Part shown: positions 7,266-15,946 of the stretch, piece by piece | How positions within the stretch are numbered: position 1 is the first letter of the stretch | Layout: the number at the start of each line of letters is the position of its first letter | Assembly: GCA_015062245.1 (NCBI GenBank) | Contig: SUVA01000001.1 | Location: 76,856 to 140,855, forward strand | Reading direction: 5' to 3' | DNA length: 64,000 nucleotides | DNA from: Alphaproteobacteria bacterium | GTDB lineage: Bacteria; Pseudomonadota; Alphaproteobacteria; CAAHEQ01; UBA3637 | Program-made: the position numbers and the translations under genes | The notes under the pieces: generated by a model | What the model saw: only the letters and a program-made list of their open reading frames with translations | The model's database searches: none | What the model was told of the DNA's origin: nothing

Positions 7266-8978
7266 ATGCGTCAATCAAAACTTATATCCAAAAAACATAA
7301 AGAAAAACCCGCAGAAGCCACTTTGGCCAGCCACATTTTTTTATTGCGTGGCGGTTATATGCGTCCGTTGGCAAACGGCATTTATTCTTTGCTGACACCG
7401 GGCAAACGGGTTCAACAAAAAATTGAAGCCATTATCCGTCAGGAAATGGATAAAGTAGGCGGACAGGAAGTGATGATGCCGGTGGTAATGCCCAGGGAAT
7501 TGTGGGATGAAAGTAATCGCTGGGACAGTGTCGGGGCTGAATTGTTGCGCTTTAAAGACCGCACCGGTCATGATATGTTATTGGGTATGACCCATGAAGA
7601 AGCCTGCACCGCTTTGGCCAGAACCGAAGCCACCAGCTATCGTGATTATCCGTTTATGATGTATCAAATTCAAACAAAATATCGTGATGAAGCCCGTTCC
7701 CGCGGTGGTTTGATTCGTGTGCGTGAGTTTACCATGAAAGATGCTTATTCTTTTCATATTGACGAGGCTGAATTGGATGAATATTATGAACAAGTGGCCA
7801 AAGCCTATCACACCATCTATCGCCGGATCGGTCTGCCCGAAGTGGTGGCCATTCAATCCGATACAGGTATGATGGGTGGGAAAGTGGCCCATGAATATCA
7901 GTTGGTTACCGATTGCGGTGAAGATAAAGTCGTGGCCTGTGATACGTGTCATTCATATTGGAATGCCGAAGTCGCCACAACAAATTACACCTATGAATCA
8001 GAAGAATTATTACCTTTACAAGAAATTGAAACCCCCAATACAAAAACAATTGATGACTTGGTTCAATTTTTGGGTATTCCTGCCAAAAAAATGGCCAAAA
8101 TTGTTTTTTATACCACCGAAAAAAATGAAACGGTTGCTGTTATGTTGCGTGGGGATTTAGAAGTCAACGAAACAAAATTGGCCAAAATTTTAAAATGCTT
8201 GTTCAATTTTTCAACAGATGCCGAAATAACGGCTGTTGGTGGTGTTCCCGGCTTTGCCACAGGTATGGGATTGAAATGCCCTGTTTATGTGGATAAATCT
8301 GTAGCCAATGCCTTTAATTTGGTTTGTGGTGCCAATAAAGAAGGCTTCCATTTGAAAAACTTTAATGTATCCCGTGATTGCCCCAATGCCGAAATCGTGG
8401 ATATTGCCACTGTTTGTGCGGGCGATGTTTGTCCCAAATGCGGTGCACCGTTGCGTTTAACACGTGGTATTGAAGTGGGTAATATCTTTAAGTTGGGCAC
8501 AAAATACACCGAATCCATGAAGATGACTTACACCGCCGAAGACGGCACCCAAAAAACACCGATAATGGCCTGTTATGGTATTGGTGTGGGGCGTTCATTG
8601 GCATCCGTTATTGAAGCACATCATGACGATTATGGTCCTATTTGGCCTTTGTCCATTGCCCCGTGGCAAGTTCAAATCAATGCGATGGGTATGGATAAAG
8701 ACGGTATTCAGGAAACGGCCGAAAAATTATATGCTGATTTGGAAAAAGCCGGTATTGAAGTTTTATATGACGACCGTAATTTATCCGCCGGTGTTCAATT
8801 TGCCGAAGCCGATTTAACCGGTATCCCTTTGCGTTTAATTGTGGCCCCAAAGGCTTTGGCACAGGGCATGATTGAATACAAAGTGCGTGGTACAGACGAA
8901 CGTGGTTTAATTCCTGTGGATGAAGCCGTCCAATTTACACAAAATTGGATTAAAGAGGAAATGAAAAAATATTTATAA
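7266..8978 (+). CDS. proS: Proline--tRNA ligase (class II, bacterial type)
   Basis: 570 aa, the usual length of the bacterial ProRS with an editing insertion. Motif 1 lies around RPLANGIYSLLTPG (31-45), motif 2 at YRDEARSRGGLIRVREF (139-155), and motif 3 at YGIGVGRSL (about 436). The YbaK-like editing insertion occupies about 225-395 and the anticodon-binding domain about 470-565. It charges tRNA-Pro with proline in the cytosol. Start ATG 7266 has AAAGGAAAGGA upstream. Its TAA stop is shared, on the other strand, with the end of a decayed phosphotransferase gene. Confidence 0.97.
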   Translation: MRQSKLISKKHKEKPAEATLASHIFLLRGGYMRPLANGIYSLLTPGKRVQQKIEAIIRQEMDKVGGQEVMMPVVMPRELWDESNRWDSVGAELLRFKDRTGHDMLLGMTHEEACTALARTEATSYRDYPFMMYQIQTKYRDEARSRGGLIRVREFTMKDAYSFHIDEAELDEYYEQVAKAYHTIYRRIGLPEVVAIQSDTGMMGGKVAHEYQLVTDCGEDKVVACDTCHSYWNAEVATTNYTYESEELLPLQEIETPNTKTIDDLVQFLGIPAKKMAKIVFYTTEKNETVAVMLRGDLEVNETKLAKILKCLFNFSTDAEITAVGGVPGFATGMGLKCPVYVDKSVANAFNLVCGANKEGFHLKNFNVSRDCPNAEIVDIATVCAGDVCPKCGAPLRLTRGIEVGNIFKLGTKYTESMKMTYTAEDGTQKTPIMACYGIGVGRSLASVIEAHHDDYGPIWPLSIAPWQVQINAMGMDKDGIQETAEKLYADLEKAGIEVLYDDRNLSAGVQFAEADLTGIPLRLIVAPKALAQGMIEYKVRGTDERGLIPVDEAVQFTQNWIKEEMKKYL

Positions 8979-9158
8979 TTTTTCCAGTGGTGTTCTGACA
9001 CTTGGCAATTTAAAAATTAAATGATTGTTTATTTCATAAGTGTTTGAACTGACACCACCATCTAATTTTGAAATGGTATGTACTTATTCATACAAAGCTT
9101 GTTCAGCCAAGAATTTGACAATACTTTTATCGTTGGCCTGTCTTGGCGTTAAAAACAT
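8973..9158 (-). pseudogene. Remnant of a second phosphotransferase gene (N-terminal fragment)
   Basis: Read on the minus strand from ATG 9158, this encodes MFLTPRQANDKSIVKFLAEQ, aligning with the start of the neighbouring gene (MYLTPDQADNKDYVKNLAEQ). After 24 codons there is an in-frame TAA (9086-9084). Beyond it the same frame still aligns: SKLDGGVSSNTYEINNHLIFK against QRLSGLMAYNYEANHRYIVK. The frame ends at a TAA (8975-8973) beside the proS stop. So this is the first ~60 residues of a tandem paralogue, broken by a nonsense codon and truncated. Confidence 0.8.
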
Positions 9159-10074
9159 TTTGCAACCTTTTTCTTTTATTGATTTCCTGTTTTAAAAATT
9201 TGCGTTCATTTTTTGGGGAAAAAACACTACTTAAAGTATATAAAACAGCCAGCCATTGCAATGTGGATTTAAATTGTCGCAGATGCTCTATATCACAGGG
9301 ATCAATATGAATCCCCGTTCGTTTGGTATAAGTTTTTTTGAATAAAGAAATATCCTGAGGGTCTTCATATAACAAAGGTCTGAATTCCCAAAAATAATCA
9401 CCACGGCCAAAAGTATCAAAATCCAAAAGACCGACCAGTTGATTTTTGTCATTTAAAACAACGTTCGCACAATGCAAATCCGAATGCGTTAAAACAGATG
9501 TCTTTTCGGCGCATTTGCCTAATCCCAAAACAGAATTATGGGCTAATTTACGAAAAAACTTTTTTTGATAATAAGTTGGTTTTGCTGTAAATTGTTTAAA
9601 AAAGTATTTTTCCAAAATTTCCTGTGTTGTGGGTAATTCAAAGGGAAGTTCATTTGGCCTAACACAATGAATTTGATGAACGGCATCAGATAATTGTTCA
9701 AAAAAATTTGTTCTGAATTTAATATCTTTTTGTGAAAATTCTAAAGTATCCGCTATACAACTGCCATCAATTTTTTCATACCAAGAAGAAATAAAAGATT
9801 TTTTTTGACCGTCTTGCACGGTTGTAATATGCGGTATTGGAATTTGAAACGAAAGTTTATCCTGTAAAACAGGCATATACTGACTTTGACGCAACCAATC
9901 ATCCGGATTTGTTTTAAGTGAAGGAAATTTAACAATATAACGATGGTTCGCCTCATAATTATAGGCCATCAATCCTGATAATCTTTGAAAAGAAGTAATC
10001 GGTTTGCGTATCGCCTGTTCGGCCAAATTTTTGACATAATCTTTATTATCTGCCTGATCTGGTGTGAGATACAT
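9127..10074 (-). CDS. Aminoglycoside/choline kinase-family phosphotransferase
   Basis: 315 aa. The APH-family core is clear: HSDLHCANVVL (Brenner motif with catalytic D) near residue 190, then LLDFDTFGRGDYFWEF with the metal-binding D. It probably phosphorylates a small hydroxylated or sugar-like substrate; the substrate is not visible in the sequence. The start overlaps the upstream phosphomannomutase gene by 29 bp, so the two are co-transcribed and perhaps act on related sugars. Its 3' end overlaps the remnant of a paralogous gene. Confidence 0.85.
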   Translation of the reverse strand: MYLTPDQADNKDYVKNLAEQAIRKPITSFQRLSGLMAYNYEANHRYIVKFPSLKTNPDDWLRQSQYMPVLQDKLSFQIPIPHITTVQDGQKKSFISSWYEKIDGSCIADTLEFSQKDIKFRTNFFEQLSDAVHQIHCVRPNELPFELPTTQEILEKYFFKQFTAKPTYYQKKFFRKLAHNSVLGLGKCAEKTSVLTHSDLHCANVVLNDKNQLVGLLDFDTFGRGDYFWEFRPLLYEDPQDISLFKKTYTKRTGIHIDPCDIEHLRQFKSTLQWLAVLYTLSSVFSPKNERKFLKQEINKRKRLQNVFNAKTGQR

Positions 10075-10900
10075 GCTTTCCCTTTGCTATATGGGAATTA
10101 TAACATGAAACTCGTTTTTTGTCAATTTTTTCGGATGTTTTTGCCAAACGGGCTTTTTCTTCCTGAATCAAACGTTGCATAATATGCATTGTTTCTTCGG
10201 GCCCGGAAACCGAATAAATGGATCCACCGCAATCCACCACTTCATGGGCGATAGAATTATCATTGCCCCGTTTATAAATACGATCACCAAAATAAACAAT
10301 GTGGTATTTGTCTTTATAATGTTGAACAACCTGAGCTTTATCGCATCCTTTTTTCACAATATCCACGGAAATTTGACCACCGAAAGTAAAGTTGTATTCA
10401 GGGTGTTGTTCCACCAAGTGATCAATAATCCAACGGCGTTGACCGTTTTCATTATCCCATTGAACATATTCCTGACGATCTTCCAAGGATGGTTCACCGA
10501 TTTCAGGGCGTCCCAGCATGGTAAAGTTGATGGCACAATTGGCATTGATTTCATGATGGCGGGGGAAAGATTTATGATATTGCAAAGGACAGTTTTTCAA
10601 AATATCCTGCATAATCGGATTGAACTTATCAAAATCAATGGTGTTACGTGAATTATGCAATTCTTTACCACAATTATACAAAATGTTCCCCATACAACAC
10701 CAATAATCAATATTGGGATTATTCAACAATTCGGGGGGCATTTGTTCCTCCATATCTTTATAGGGTGAACCCGTCACAATGGCAAATTTAAAAGTGTTGG
10801 CAAATTCCACCATTGTTTTGGCCATTTCGCCACGAATCGGTTTTCTGGCAACTGTTAAAGTGCCATCGTTATCTGATAAAAATACTTTTGGTTTTTGCAT
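10046..10900 (-). CDS. Eukaryotic-type phosphomannomutase (HAD superfamily)
   Basis: 284 aa. It matches the PMM1/PMM2 (HAD-IIB) family rather than bacterial ManB/AlgC. The nucleophile motif is DNDGTLT (D9, D11), with VTGSPYKDMEEQ in the position of the human GGS segment, FGGQISVDIVKKGCDK matching the human GGQISFDVFPDGWDK, and YFGDRIYKRGNDN matching the FGDKTMPGGNDH metal site. The reaction expected is mannose-6-phosphate to mannose-1-phosphate. The cap-domain Arg pair is less conserved, so substrate may differ. The last ~20 residues overlap the next gene. Confidence 0.85.
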   Translation of the reverse strand: MQKPKVFLSDNDGTLTVARKPIRGEMAKTMVEFANTFKFAIVTGSPYKDMEEQMPPELLNNPNIDYWCCMGNILYNCGKELHNSRNTIDFDKFNPIMQDILKNCPLQYHKSFPRHHEINANCAINFTMLGRPEIGEPSLEDRQEYVQWDNENGQRRWIIDHLVEQHPEYNFTFGGQISVDIVKKGCDKAQVVQHYKDKYHIVYFGDRIYKRGNDNSIAHEVVDCGGSIYSVSGPEETMHIMQRLIQEEKARLAKTSEKIDKKRVSCYNSHIAKGKHVSHTRSGR

Positions 10901-10926
10901 TGTAATATCCTTTTCTTTTAAAAGAA

Positions 10927-10955
10927 ATTATGCCATAAAATAATAAAAAAATCAA
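10927..10955 (-). promoter_or_regulatory. Promoter of the phosphomannomutase operon
   Basis: Minus-strand TTGATT (10955-10950), 17 bp, CATAAT (10932-10927). AAAGGA precedes ATG 10900. Confidence 0.65.
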
Positions 10956-10999
10956 GGGGACAAACAAAATCTTTTTTATTCTTTTATGCTTCAAAAAAC

Positions 11000-11024
11000 A
11001 AAAAAAAGCCCCAAAACAAGGGCT
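11000..11024 (-). terminator. tRNA-Met terminator
   Basis: Stem AGCCC / GGGCT (11007-11011 with 11020-11024), followed on the minus strand by a T run. Confidence 0.75.
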
Positions 11025-11032
11025 TTTAAATT

Positions 11033-11108
11033 TGGTAGCGGAAGAGGGACTTGAACCCCCGACACAAGGATTATGATTCCTCTGCTCTACCAACTGAGCT
11101 ATTCCGCC
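11033..11108 (-). tRNA. tRNA-Met (CAT), elongator type
   Basis: 76 nt with encoded CCA. Acceptor GGCGGAA / TTCCGCT, D-arm GCTCAGTTGGTAGAGC, anticodon CAT within GGAATCATAATCC, T-arm GGGGGTTCAAGTCCCTC. The first pair G-C and overall body match alphaproteobacterial elongator tRNA-Met rather than the initiator. A lysidine-modified Ile-CAT is the alternative, less likely. Confidence 0.85.
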
Positions 11109-11119
11109 GAAGTAAGCGT

Positions 11120-11148
11120 ATTTTACTCTACTTTTTTTTGAATGTCAA
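11120..11148 (-). promoter_or_regulatory. tRNA-Met promoter
   Basis: Minus-strand TTGACA (11148-11143), 17 bp, TAAAAT (11125-11120). It is back to back with the hydrolase promoter. Confidence 0.75.
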
Positions 11149-11156
11149 CAAAAAAC

Positions 11157-11185
11157 TTGATTTTTGCAAAAAATTATGCTAATTT
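11157..11185 (+). promoter_or_regulatory. Promoter of the alpha/beta hydrolase gene
   Basis: TTGATT (11157-11162), 17 bp, TAATTT (11180-11185) with an extended TGC. Confidence 0.5.
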
Positions 11186-11220
11186 ATCACTTATATTATC
11201 CCGCTTATCAGGAGGTCGTT

Positions 11221-11919
11221 ATGGCAGAAGTTTTTTTTCAAGGTCCCTTTGGCCGTTTAGAGGGCCGTTTTTTTGAATCAGAAAATCCAAAAGCACCTTT
11301 TGTGTTGGTTTTACCGCCCAGCCCGATTCAAGGCGGGACCATGAACAACAAAGTCACTTATGCTATTTTCCAAGCTTTCGTGAATTTGGGCTTTTCTGCG
11401 TTGCGCATCAATTATCACGGGGTCGGCCGTTCCCAAGGTCAAATGGACGGAAGCGGTGCCGGCGAATTATTGGATGCTATTGCGGCATTGGATTGGTTAC
11501 AGTCGCATGATATTGATTCCAACAAATGCTGGATTGCCGGTTATTCTTTTGGTTCTTGGATTGCGGCTCAGGTTTTAATGAGACGACCCGAAATTCAAGG
11601 TTTCGTTTTTGCAACCCCACCCACAAATTTATATGAATTCAATTTCTTATCACCCTGCCCTGCTTCAGGCGTAATTGTCCAAGGCGGTGCCGACAGCGTG
11701 GTGGATGAAAAAACAGTAGCCTATTTGGCCGAAGAATTGGATTGTACCGAAAACATCAATATTGATTACAGATTATTGGATGGGGTGGATCATTTTTATA
11801 CAAATGCCTTAAAACCTTTGCATGATTCCATTGTTTCGGCAATCCCTGATTTGAAATTAAAAAAGGTCAAGCGGGGCAAAAAATTTGCCAAAGCCATCAT
11901 CCCGAATGATGATTATTAA
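11221..11919 (+). CDS. Alpha/beta hydrolase
   Basis: 232 aa from ATG 11221, chosen for AGGAGG immediately upstream. The fold is clear: LVLPPSPIQGG oxyanion region, INYHGVGRSQG, nucleophile elbow GYSFGS with its Ser near residue 107, acid D in GGADSVVD, and histidine in GVDHFY. It is cytosolic, without signal peptide. It belongs to the small hydrolase group often annotated as esterase or CocE-like; the substrate is not evident. The C-terminus ends in a Lys-rich tail (LKKVKRGKKFAK). Confidence 0.85.
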   Translation: MAEVFFQGPFGRLEGRFFESENPKAPFVLVLPPSPIQGGTMNNKVTYAIFQAFVNLGFSALRINYHGVGRSQGQMDGSGAGELLDAIAALDWLQSHDIDSNKCWIAGYSFGSWIAAQVLMRRPEIQGFVFATPPTNLYEFNFLSPCPASGVIVQGGADSVVDEKTVAYLAEELDCTENINIDYRLLDGVDHFYTNALKPLHDSIVSAIPDLKLKKVKRGKKFAKAIIPNDDY

Positions 11920-11952
11920 AATCATTTAAAAATTGTTTTTATAATCTTAAAA

Positions 11953-11990
11953 TTGACAAAAAAACATTCTGTGATATAATGTGTATCACA
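11953..11990 (+). promoter_or_regulatory. Promoter with palindromic operator for the gene at 12001
   Basis: TTGACA (11953-11958), 16 bp, TATAAT (11975-11980) with extended TGA. A perfect inverted repeat TGTGATA-N7-TATCACA (11970-11976 and 11984-11990) covers the -10 box and start point, the position expected for a repressor site. The ATG follows GGAG by 7 bases. Confidence 0.7.
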
Positions 11991-12000
11991 GGAGTTTTTT

Positions 12001-13410
12001 ATGCCCAAAACAAAACATTCTTTTACAAAAGACGAAAAAACACTTTTAAAACAATCTTTTTTGGAATTGGCCGCCGTATGTAATCCAAACGGTTGTGTTT
12101 TTCCCGAAATAACAATGGATAACGTGGCCAACCTAGCAGATTATGAAAGATTTAAATTGGAAAACGGCACCCCTGTTGATATGAACGCATGGGATTTTGA
12201 TGATGATTGGCGACAAGACCATGGTATTCAAACGATAAAAACCCCAAAAACCGAGTGGTATTATAACTTTCATTCATTTCCTTGTTTATTTTCGGCCGAT
12301 GGGCAAAAAAGAGCCACTTTCAATTTGATGGACGGCCCTGCCGAGTTTGATGTTTTAACAATTCCGGGTGTCAAACAAAGCTTAAAATCCGCTTTAAGAA
12401 AATTTGATGATAATGCTCAACCGTCTGATTCGGATATTGCTTCATCATTTGCCCAAACGGTTTTGGACCGTATTTTTAACAAAAAATTCCCCAAAGAACG
12501 GATTTGTGTCAGCTTGATTAAAATGGTGGAACATTTGCGCCAAAGTTTAAATGAACGTCTGTCCCATGATTGCATCGATGAAATTTCAAAAACAACAGAT
12601 TTTCAAAACTTTATTTCATCCGCAAAACCCGAATTATTACAAGCCTTAGGAAACGACCTTTCCAAACAGATTTCTGTGTTTTTGGAAAGCCCTCAATACA
12701 GAATGAAAACTTTTGAATTGGGCGAAAAATTCGGCTATATCAAAAATGCTAAAAAGATGAAAAAATATCAACAAGTTCGTGATTATGAACGCCACAAAAA
12801 AGAACGAAAGCCTATTGCCTGGACACCAACGGAAGTTTATCGGGATTTTAAAACAGCCCTTGGTTTTTCGGATAAAGGTAATCCCAACGACCCTGTTGAA
12901 TTATCCGAACGCAATTTAAAAATTCGTGATTCTATGGATAAAATTGTTGATGTTTTTGACAGGTTGGAAAAACGTTCTCAATTACCCAAACCCACCAAAA
13001 TGAACAATTATGGCCAACCCCGAAAAGACAATAAATACTGGAAAAAAGTGATTCAAGACCTATTGAATCAAGGCCAAATTACCGAAGATTTGGCTTGGGC
13101 ATTTCACTTTGCCCGTTCGGATGCCGATAAAATCGCCCACACACGAAACGATTTAACCGACAGCCAAAAACGATTGGATGACAGCAATTTTGTGGTGGAT
13201 GAATGGTTGGAAAGCTTTATATTGGAAGATATGAAAGAACAATTATCCATGATGAAAACACTGAAAAATGCCTCAGATTCTTTTATCAAAAAACAACAGG
13301 CCGATATTGAATTTCGTTCATTATTGATAAGTGACAGAAATAATTTACCGTTGGGCGATTTTGTGCATCAAACCACCGCCCCAAATAATAATCAGACAAA
13401 TCAAAGATAA
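12001..13410 (+). CDS. Hypothetical protein, 469 aa
   Basis: Well supported by its promoter and GGAG ribosome site. Soluble, charged and mainly helical, without signal peptide or membrane segment. Residues about 200-300 carry predicted helices (VEHLRQSLNERLSHDC, KKMKKYQQVRDYERHKKER); the C-terminal third has an Asp/Lys-rich helix pair (LDDSNFVVDEWLESFILED). I recognise no motif and assign no function. The palindromic operator at its promoter suggests tight regulation. Confidence 0.7.
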   Translation: MPKTKHSFTKDEKTLLKQSFLELAAVCNPNGCVFPEITMDNVANLADYERFKLENGTPVDMNAWDFDDDWRQDHGIQTIKTPKTEWYYNFHSFPCLFSADGQKRATFNLMDGPAEFDVLTIPGVKQSLKSALRKFDDNAQPSDSDIASSFAQTVLDRIFNKKFPKERICVSLIKMVEHLRQSLNERLSHDCIDEISKTTDFQNFISSAKPELLQALGNDLSKQISVFLESPQYRMKTFELGEKFGYIKNAKKMKKYQQVRDYERHKKERKPIAWTPTEVYRDFKTALGFSDKGNPNDPVELSERNLKIRDSMDKIVDVFDRLEKRSQLPKPTKMNNYGQPRKDNKYWKKVIQDLLNQGQITEDLAWAFHFARSDADKIAHTRNDLTDSQKRLDDSNFVVDEWLESFILEDMKEQLSMMKTLKNASDSFIKKQQADIEFRSLLISDRNNLPLGDFVHQTTAPNNNQTNQR

Positions 13411-13442
13411 AAAATCCTTTTGTGAAATCTGTTGTTTTTTAC

Positions 13443-13471
13443 TTGCGTTTTAAAATAAAATGCGCTAAACT
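13443..13471 (+). promoter_or_regulatory. Putative fba operon promoter
   Basis: TTGCGT (13443-13448), 17 bp, TAAACT (13466-13471). GAAAGGA precedes the fba ATG. Confidence 0.5.
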
Positions 13472-13514
13472 TCTGATACTTATCAACATTTAAAGCAACA
13501 GAAAGGAAATAAAA

Positions 13515-14579
13515 ATGGCTTTGGTATCTTTACGTCAATTATTGGACGATGCTGCCGAATACGGTTATGGTATTCCGGCATTTAACGTGAACAATATGGA
13601 AGGTGTGTTGAGTATTTTGGCCGCCGCCGATAAAGTCGGCGCCCCTGTGATTATCCAGGCCAGCAAAGGCGCCCGTCAATACGCCAATGATGCGGTTTTA
13701 AAACATTTGATGATGGCCGGTGTGGAAATGTATCCGCATTTGCCGATTTGTGTGCACCAAGATCATGGTTCTTCACCGGAAGTTTGCTATTCGGCTATGG
13801 CCGCCGGCTTTACATCCGTGATGATGGATGGTTCTTTGGATGCCCAGGGCAAGCCTGCCACCTATGAATACAACGCCAACACCACACAAACCGTGGTCAA
13901 CACCGCCCATCCGGCCGGTGTTTCCGTGGAAGGCGAATTGGGTTGTATCGGTTCTTTGGAAACCGGAAAAGGCGAAAAAGAAGACGGACATGGATTTGAC
14001 GGCGCTTTGGATAAATCCAAATTATTGACCGATCCGGATCAGGCCGTTGATTTTGTGCGTCAAACAAAAGTGGATGCTTTGGCCGTGGCCATTGGGACTT
14101 CACATGGTGCTTATAAATTCACACGCAAACCGGACGGGGCCATTTTATCCATTGACACCGTGAAAAAAATTCATGAAAAATTACCCTATACACACTTGGT
14201 GATGCATGGTTCTTCCAGCGTGCCGCAATATCTGCAAGACATCATCAACGCTCATGGTGGTCAAATGCCCCAAACCTATGGTGTGCCGGTGGAAGAAATT
14301 CAACAAGCCATCAAATACGGTGTGCGCAAAGTAAATGTGGATACCGATTTGCGTATGGCGATGACAGGTGCCATTCGGACATTGTTTACCGAAAAACCCG
14401 GTGAATTTGATCCACGCAAATACTTAAAGCCCGCCATGGAAGCCATGACAGATGTTTGTATCAAACGTTATGAAGAATTCGGTGCCGCCGGTCAGGCCGC
14501 CCATATCAAACCAATTTCCATGGAAGATATGGCCCGCCGTTATGCCAGTGGTGAATTAGATCCGAAAGTGGTCGGTTAA
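13515..14579 (+). CDS. fba: Fructose-bisphosphate aldolase, class II
   Basis: 354 aa. Zinc-dependent class II aldolase of glycolysis/gluconeogenesis, cleaving fructose-1,6-bisphosphate to dihydroxyacetone phosphate and glyceraldehyde-3-phosphate. Visible are IPAFNVNNME, the zinc/catalytic segment CVHQDHGSS (D and H), SVEGELG, AIGTSHGAYKF, VMHGSSSVP and VNVDTDLRMA. Length and the GKGEKEDGHG segment fit the longer class IIB form. It is followed after one base by rpe, so the genes form a sugar-phosphate operon. Confidence 0.97.
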   Translation: MALVSLRQLLDDAAEYGYGIPAFNVNNMEGVLSILAAADKVGAPVIIQASKGARQYANDAVLKHLMMAGVEMYPHLPICVHQDHGSSPEVCYSAMAAGFTSVMMDGSLDAQGKPATYEYNANTTQTVVNTAHPAGVSVEGELGCIGSLETGKGEKEDGHGFDGALDKSKLLTDPDQAVDFVRQTKVDALAVAIGTSHGAYKFTRKPDGAILSIDTVKKIHEKLPYTHLVMHGSSSVPQYLQDIINAHGGQMPQTYGVPVEEIQQAIKYGVRKVNVDTDLRMAMTGAIRTLFTEKPGEFDPRKYLKPAMEAMTDVCIKRYEEFGAAGQAAHIKPISMEDMARRYASGELDPKVVG

Positions 14580-14580
14580 C

Positions 14581-15225
14581 ATGGTTCAAATCGCCCCCAG
14601 TCTTTTATCTGCTGATTTTGGTTATTTGGCCAAAGAAGTTCAGTCAGTTTCAAAGGCGGGGGCCGATTATATCCATTGGGATGTAATGGATGGTGTTTTT
14701 GTGCCGAATTTAACCTTTGGTGCACCGGTAATTAAAGCGTTGCGCCCCCATACGGATATCCCCTTTGACGTGCATTTGATGGTGGCAAAACCCATGCGTT
14801 TAATTGACGATTGCGCCAAAGCCGGCGCCGATCAAATTACCGTCCATTTGGAATGCGAAGAAAATCCCGCTGATTTAATTTCACACATAAAATCTTTAAA
14901 TAAAAAAGCCGGCTTATCCATAAGACCCAAAACAAAGGTGGCTGATTTGATTCCTTATCTGCCCATGTTGGATTGGATTTTATTGATGAGCGTTGAACCC
15001 GGTTTCGGGGGCCAGGCTTTTATCCCCGAAACATTAAAAAAGATTGTGGAATTAAAGGAACTTATCAAACCCAAAAAAATCAAAATTGCCGTGGATGGCG
15101 GTATCAATCCAATCACAGCCGAAGCCTGTCGTTTGGCGGGCGCCGATGTGTTGATTGCGGGAACAGCCGTCTTTGGGCAAAAATCATATGCCAAGGCCAT
15201 TAAAGCCTTAAAGGGGGATAAATGA
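14581..15225 (+). CDS. rpe: Ribulose-phosphate 3-epimerase
   Basis: 214 aa TIM barrel, usual length. It interconverts ribulose-5-phosphate and xylulose-5-phosphate. Motifs: IAPSLLSADFGYL at the N-terminus, HWDVMDGVFVPNLTFG (metal His and Asp), DVHLMV, MSVEPGFGGQ and VDGGINPITA. ATG 14581 lies one base after the fba stop, so it is probably translationally coupled. Its 3' end overlaps the phoB-like gene by ATGA. Confidence 0.97.
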   Translation: MVQIAPSLLSADFGYLAKEVQSVSKAGADYIHWDVMDGVFVPNLTFGAPVIKALRPHTDIPFDVHLMVAKPMRLIDDCAKAGADQITVHLECEENPADLISHIKSLNKKAGLSIRPKTKVADLIPYLPMLDWILLMSVEPGFGGQAFIPETLKKIVELKELIKPKKIKIAVDGGINPITAEACRLAGADVLIAGTAVFGQKSYAKAIKALKGDK

Positions 15226-15905
15226 CAAAAATTATGATTGTTGAAGATGAACCCGGCTTGGTTTCTTTGTTGCAATATAATTTACAGCGTCAAGAATATG
15301 AAACCTGCGTTTGTTCAGACGGCGCAAAAACAATGACCAAAATAGAACAAGAACACCCTGATTTAATTTTATTGGATTGGATGTTACCCAATGTTTCAGG
15401 CGTTGACATATGCCGTTTAATTCGCCGACATATCCGATTAAAAAATATGCCGATTATTATGCTGACGGCCCGTGGTGATGAATCCGATAAAGTTAAAGGA
15501 TTATCATGTGGCGCCGATGATTATATGACCAAACCTTTTTCTATTCCGGAATTATTGGCACGAATTCAGGCGTTGTTGCGTCGCACAAAGCAATCCACAA
15601 AGGCCCGTGTTTTAAGTGCCGGTATTTTAAAATTAAATTTATCCACCAAACAGGTTTTTAAAAACAATCAATCTATTGAATTGGGCCCCACCGAATTTCG
15701 TTTGTTAAATGTTTTAATGGAAAAAGCCGGTCATGTTTTTTCACGTCAGGATTTATTACAAATGGTTTGGGGGGGCGATATTCACGTCCAATCCCGAACG
15801 GTTGATGTTCATATCCGCCGGTTGCGCAAAGCCTTATCCGACGACGGTGATTTAATCCGAACCATTCGTTCATCCGGATATGCCGTCAACATTGACAAAA
15901 ACTGA
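15222..15905 (+). CDS. phoB: OmpR/PhoB-family response regulator
   Basis: 227 aa. Receiver domain 1-120 with acidic pocket EDE (8-10), phospho-acceptor D in LLDWML (about 52), T in MLTARGDE and K in MTKPF. The C-terminal winged helix (about 130-225) has GPTEFRLLNVLM, VWGGDIHVQSRTVDVHIRRLRKAL and RTIRSSGYAV. The GPTEF and VDVHI wording is typical of PhoB. It overlaps rpe by 4 bp and no kinase adjoins. The PhoR-like kinase at 59419-60735 is the likely partner. Confidence 0.85.
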   Translation: MTKIMIVEDEPGLVSLLQYNLQRQEYETCVCSDGAKTMTKIEQEHPDLILLDWMLPNVSGVDICRLIRRHIRLKNMPIIMLTARGDESDKVKGLSCGADDYMTKPFSIPELLARIQALLRRTKQSTKARVLSAGILKLNLSTKQVFKNNQSIELGPTEFRLLNVLMEKAGHVFSRQDLLQMVWGGDIHVQSRTVDVHIRRLRKALSDDGDLIRTIRSSGYAVNIDKN

Positions 15906-15920
15906 CTTTTATGGTATCAT
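15892..15920 (+). promoter_or_regulatory. Promoter of the gene at 15947
   Basis: TTGACA (15892-15897), 17 bp, TATCAT (15915-15920), lying partly inside the end of phoB. AAAAGGA precedes ATG 15947. Confidence 0.7.
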
Positions 15921-15946
15921 AGATATATCTTTTAAAAGGATATGCT

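Noticed and set aside
10869-11093. 74-codon minus-strand frame over tRNA-Met (MVEQRNHNPCVGGSSPSSATK)
   Set aside because: It is a translation of the tRNA and its terminator, a well-known artefact.
11970-11990. TGTGATA...TATCACA as a CRP site
   Set aside because: The half-site spacing is too wide (TGTGA-N11-TCACA instead of N6).
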